Part shown: positions 22,587 to 22,716 of the stretch, piece after piece
Layout of the letters: each line of letters opens with the position of its first letter
How positions within the stretch are numbered: position 1 is the stretch's first letter
DNA from: an uncultured bacterium
GTDB taxonomy: Bacteria > Patescibacteriota > Microgenomatia > UBA1400 > PJMF01
Direction of reading: 5' to 3'
Assembly: GCA_903891335.1 (NCBI GenBank)
Contig: CAITDX010000018.1
Span: 1-22,716, forward strand
DNA: 22,716 nt
Program-made: the position numbers and the translations under genes
The notes under the pieces: model-generated
Databases searched by the model: none
The model's input: the letters and a program-made list of their open reading frames with translations, nothing else
What the model was told of the DNA's origin: nothing

Positions 22587-22716
22587 AGTTTTCAAATAAC
22601 TCAATTCTAGTGGTAATTCCTGTTTTCAATGAGTCTGAAGTTGTTTCAGATGTAATAAGGTCTGTTCAAAAAGAAGGCTGGCAAAATATTTTAGTAATAG
22701 ATGATGGATCATCAGA
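22583..22716 (+). CDS. GT2 glycosyltransferase, 3' end outside window
   Basis: Forty-four complete codons are visible from ATG 22583, which overlaps the wzt stop by 4 bases. SILVVIPVFNESEVVSDVI and ILVIDDGSSD are the nucleotide-binding start of a GT2 enzyme, most like DPM1/polyprenyl-phosphate sugar synthases or other GT2 group members that begin PVFNE. The rest lies beyond the window, so subgroup and membrane domains cannot be judged. It is AT-rich like the end of wzt. Confidence 0.85.
   Translation, partial: MKFSNNSILVVIPVFNESEVVSDVIRSVQKEGWQNILVIDDGSS

Noticed and set aside
1..22716. Recoded UGA, CRISPR arrays, tRNA genes and rho-independent terminators
   Set aside because: TGA serves as a normal stop in several ATGA overlaps. 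By eye I saw no regularly spaced repeats, no tRNA-like T-arm or cloverleaf, and no GC-rich hairpin followed by a T run in the short gaps.

Overview
The window is a dense cell-surface glycan locus from a bacterium using the standard code: TGA ends several genes inside ATGA overlaps, which argues against the recoded-UGA lineages. The mix of many small GT2/GT4 glycosyltransferases, several polytopic GT-C-like membrane proteins (PTPS-related, ArnT/PMT-like, PIG-V-like), a short Wzt, very tight packing and almost no Shine-Dalgarno sequences resembles Candidate Phyla Radiation (Patescibacteria, for example Microgenomates-like) genomes. That placement is inference; no rRNA or ribosomal protein gene is present to settle it.

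Layout. Bases 1-3619 hold two homologous PTPS-related membrane proteins facing each other tail to tail (the first cut by the window edge) and a DPM1-like GT2 paired with the second. Bases 3629-9778 are a six-gene plus-strand operon: WaaE-like GT2, WbbL-like GT2, WaaE-like GT2, GT4, GT2 and an ArnT/PMT-like GT-C protein, joined mainly by 4-base overlaps. The arginyl-tRNA synthetase gene argS (9801-11537) interrupts the glycan genes and has its own -10 box. Bases 11563-15468 resume with a WaaE-like GT2, a GT4, a PIG-V-like GT-C protein and a GalE-like NAD-dependent epimerase. A CPA1-type Na+/H+ antiporter (15514-17469) meets a minus-strand operon (glf, a membrane-anchored unknown protein, a GT-C protein) at a shared CTAG. 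After a 408-base gap with a possible 46-residue ORF and a short repeat-like sequence come the ABC polysaccharide exporter genes wzm and wzt and the start of another GT2.

How it may work together: the epimerase could supply a UDP-hexose (UDP-Gal if it is GalE), Glf would convert UDP-Galp to UDP-Galf, the soluble GT2 and GT4 enzymes would build a lipid-linked glycan on the cytoplasmic face, Wzm/Wzt would flip it, and the GT-C proteins would add sugars outside the membrane from polyprenyl-phosphate donors. Fourteen of the 22 genes are known or probable glycosyltransferases.

The most notable signal beyond the genes is regulatory. Nearly every gene that begins a transcription unit has a TATAAT-like hexamer ending only 6-10 bases before its start codon, which predicts leaderless mRNAs. 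Other points are a sharp fall in GC inside the 3' part of wzt, a 63-base overlap between convergent homologues, and the promoter-bearing 46-residue ORF.
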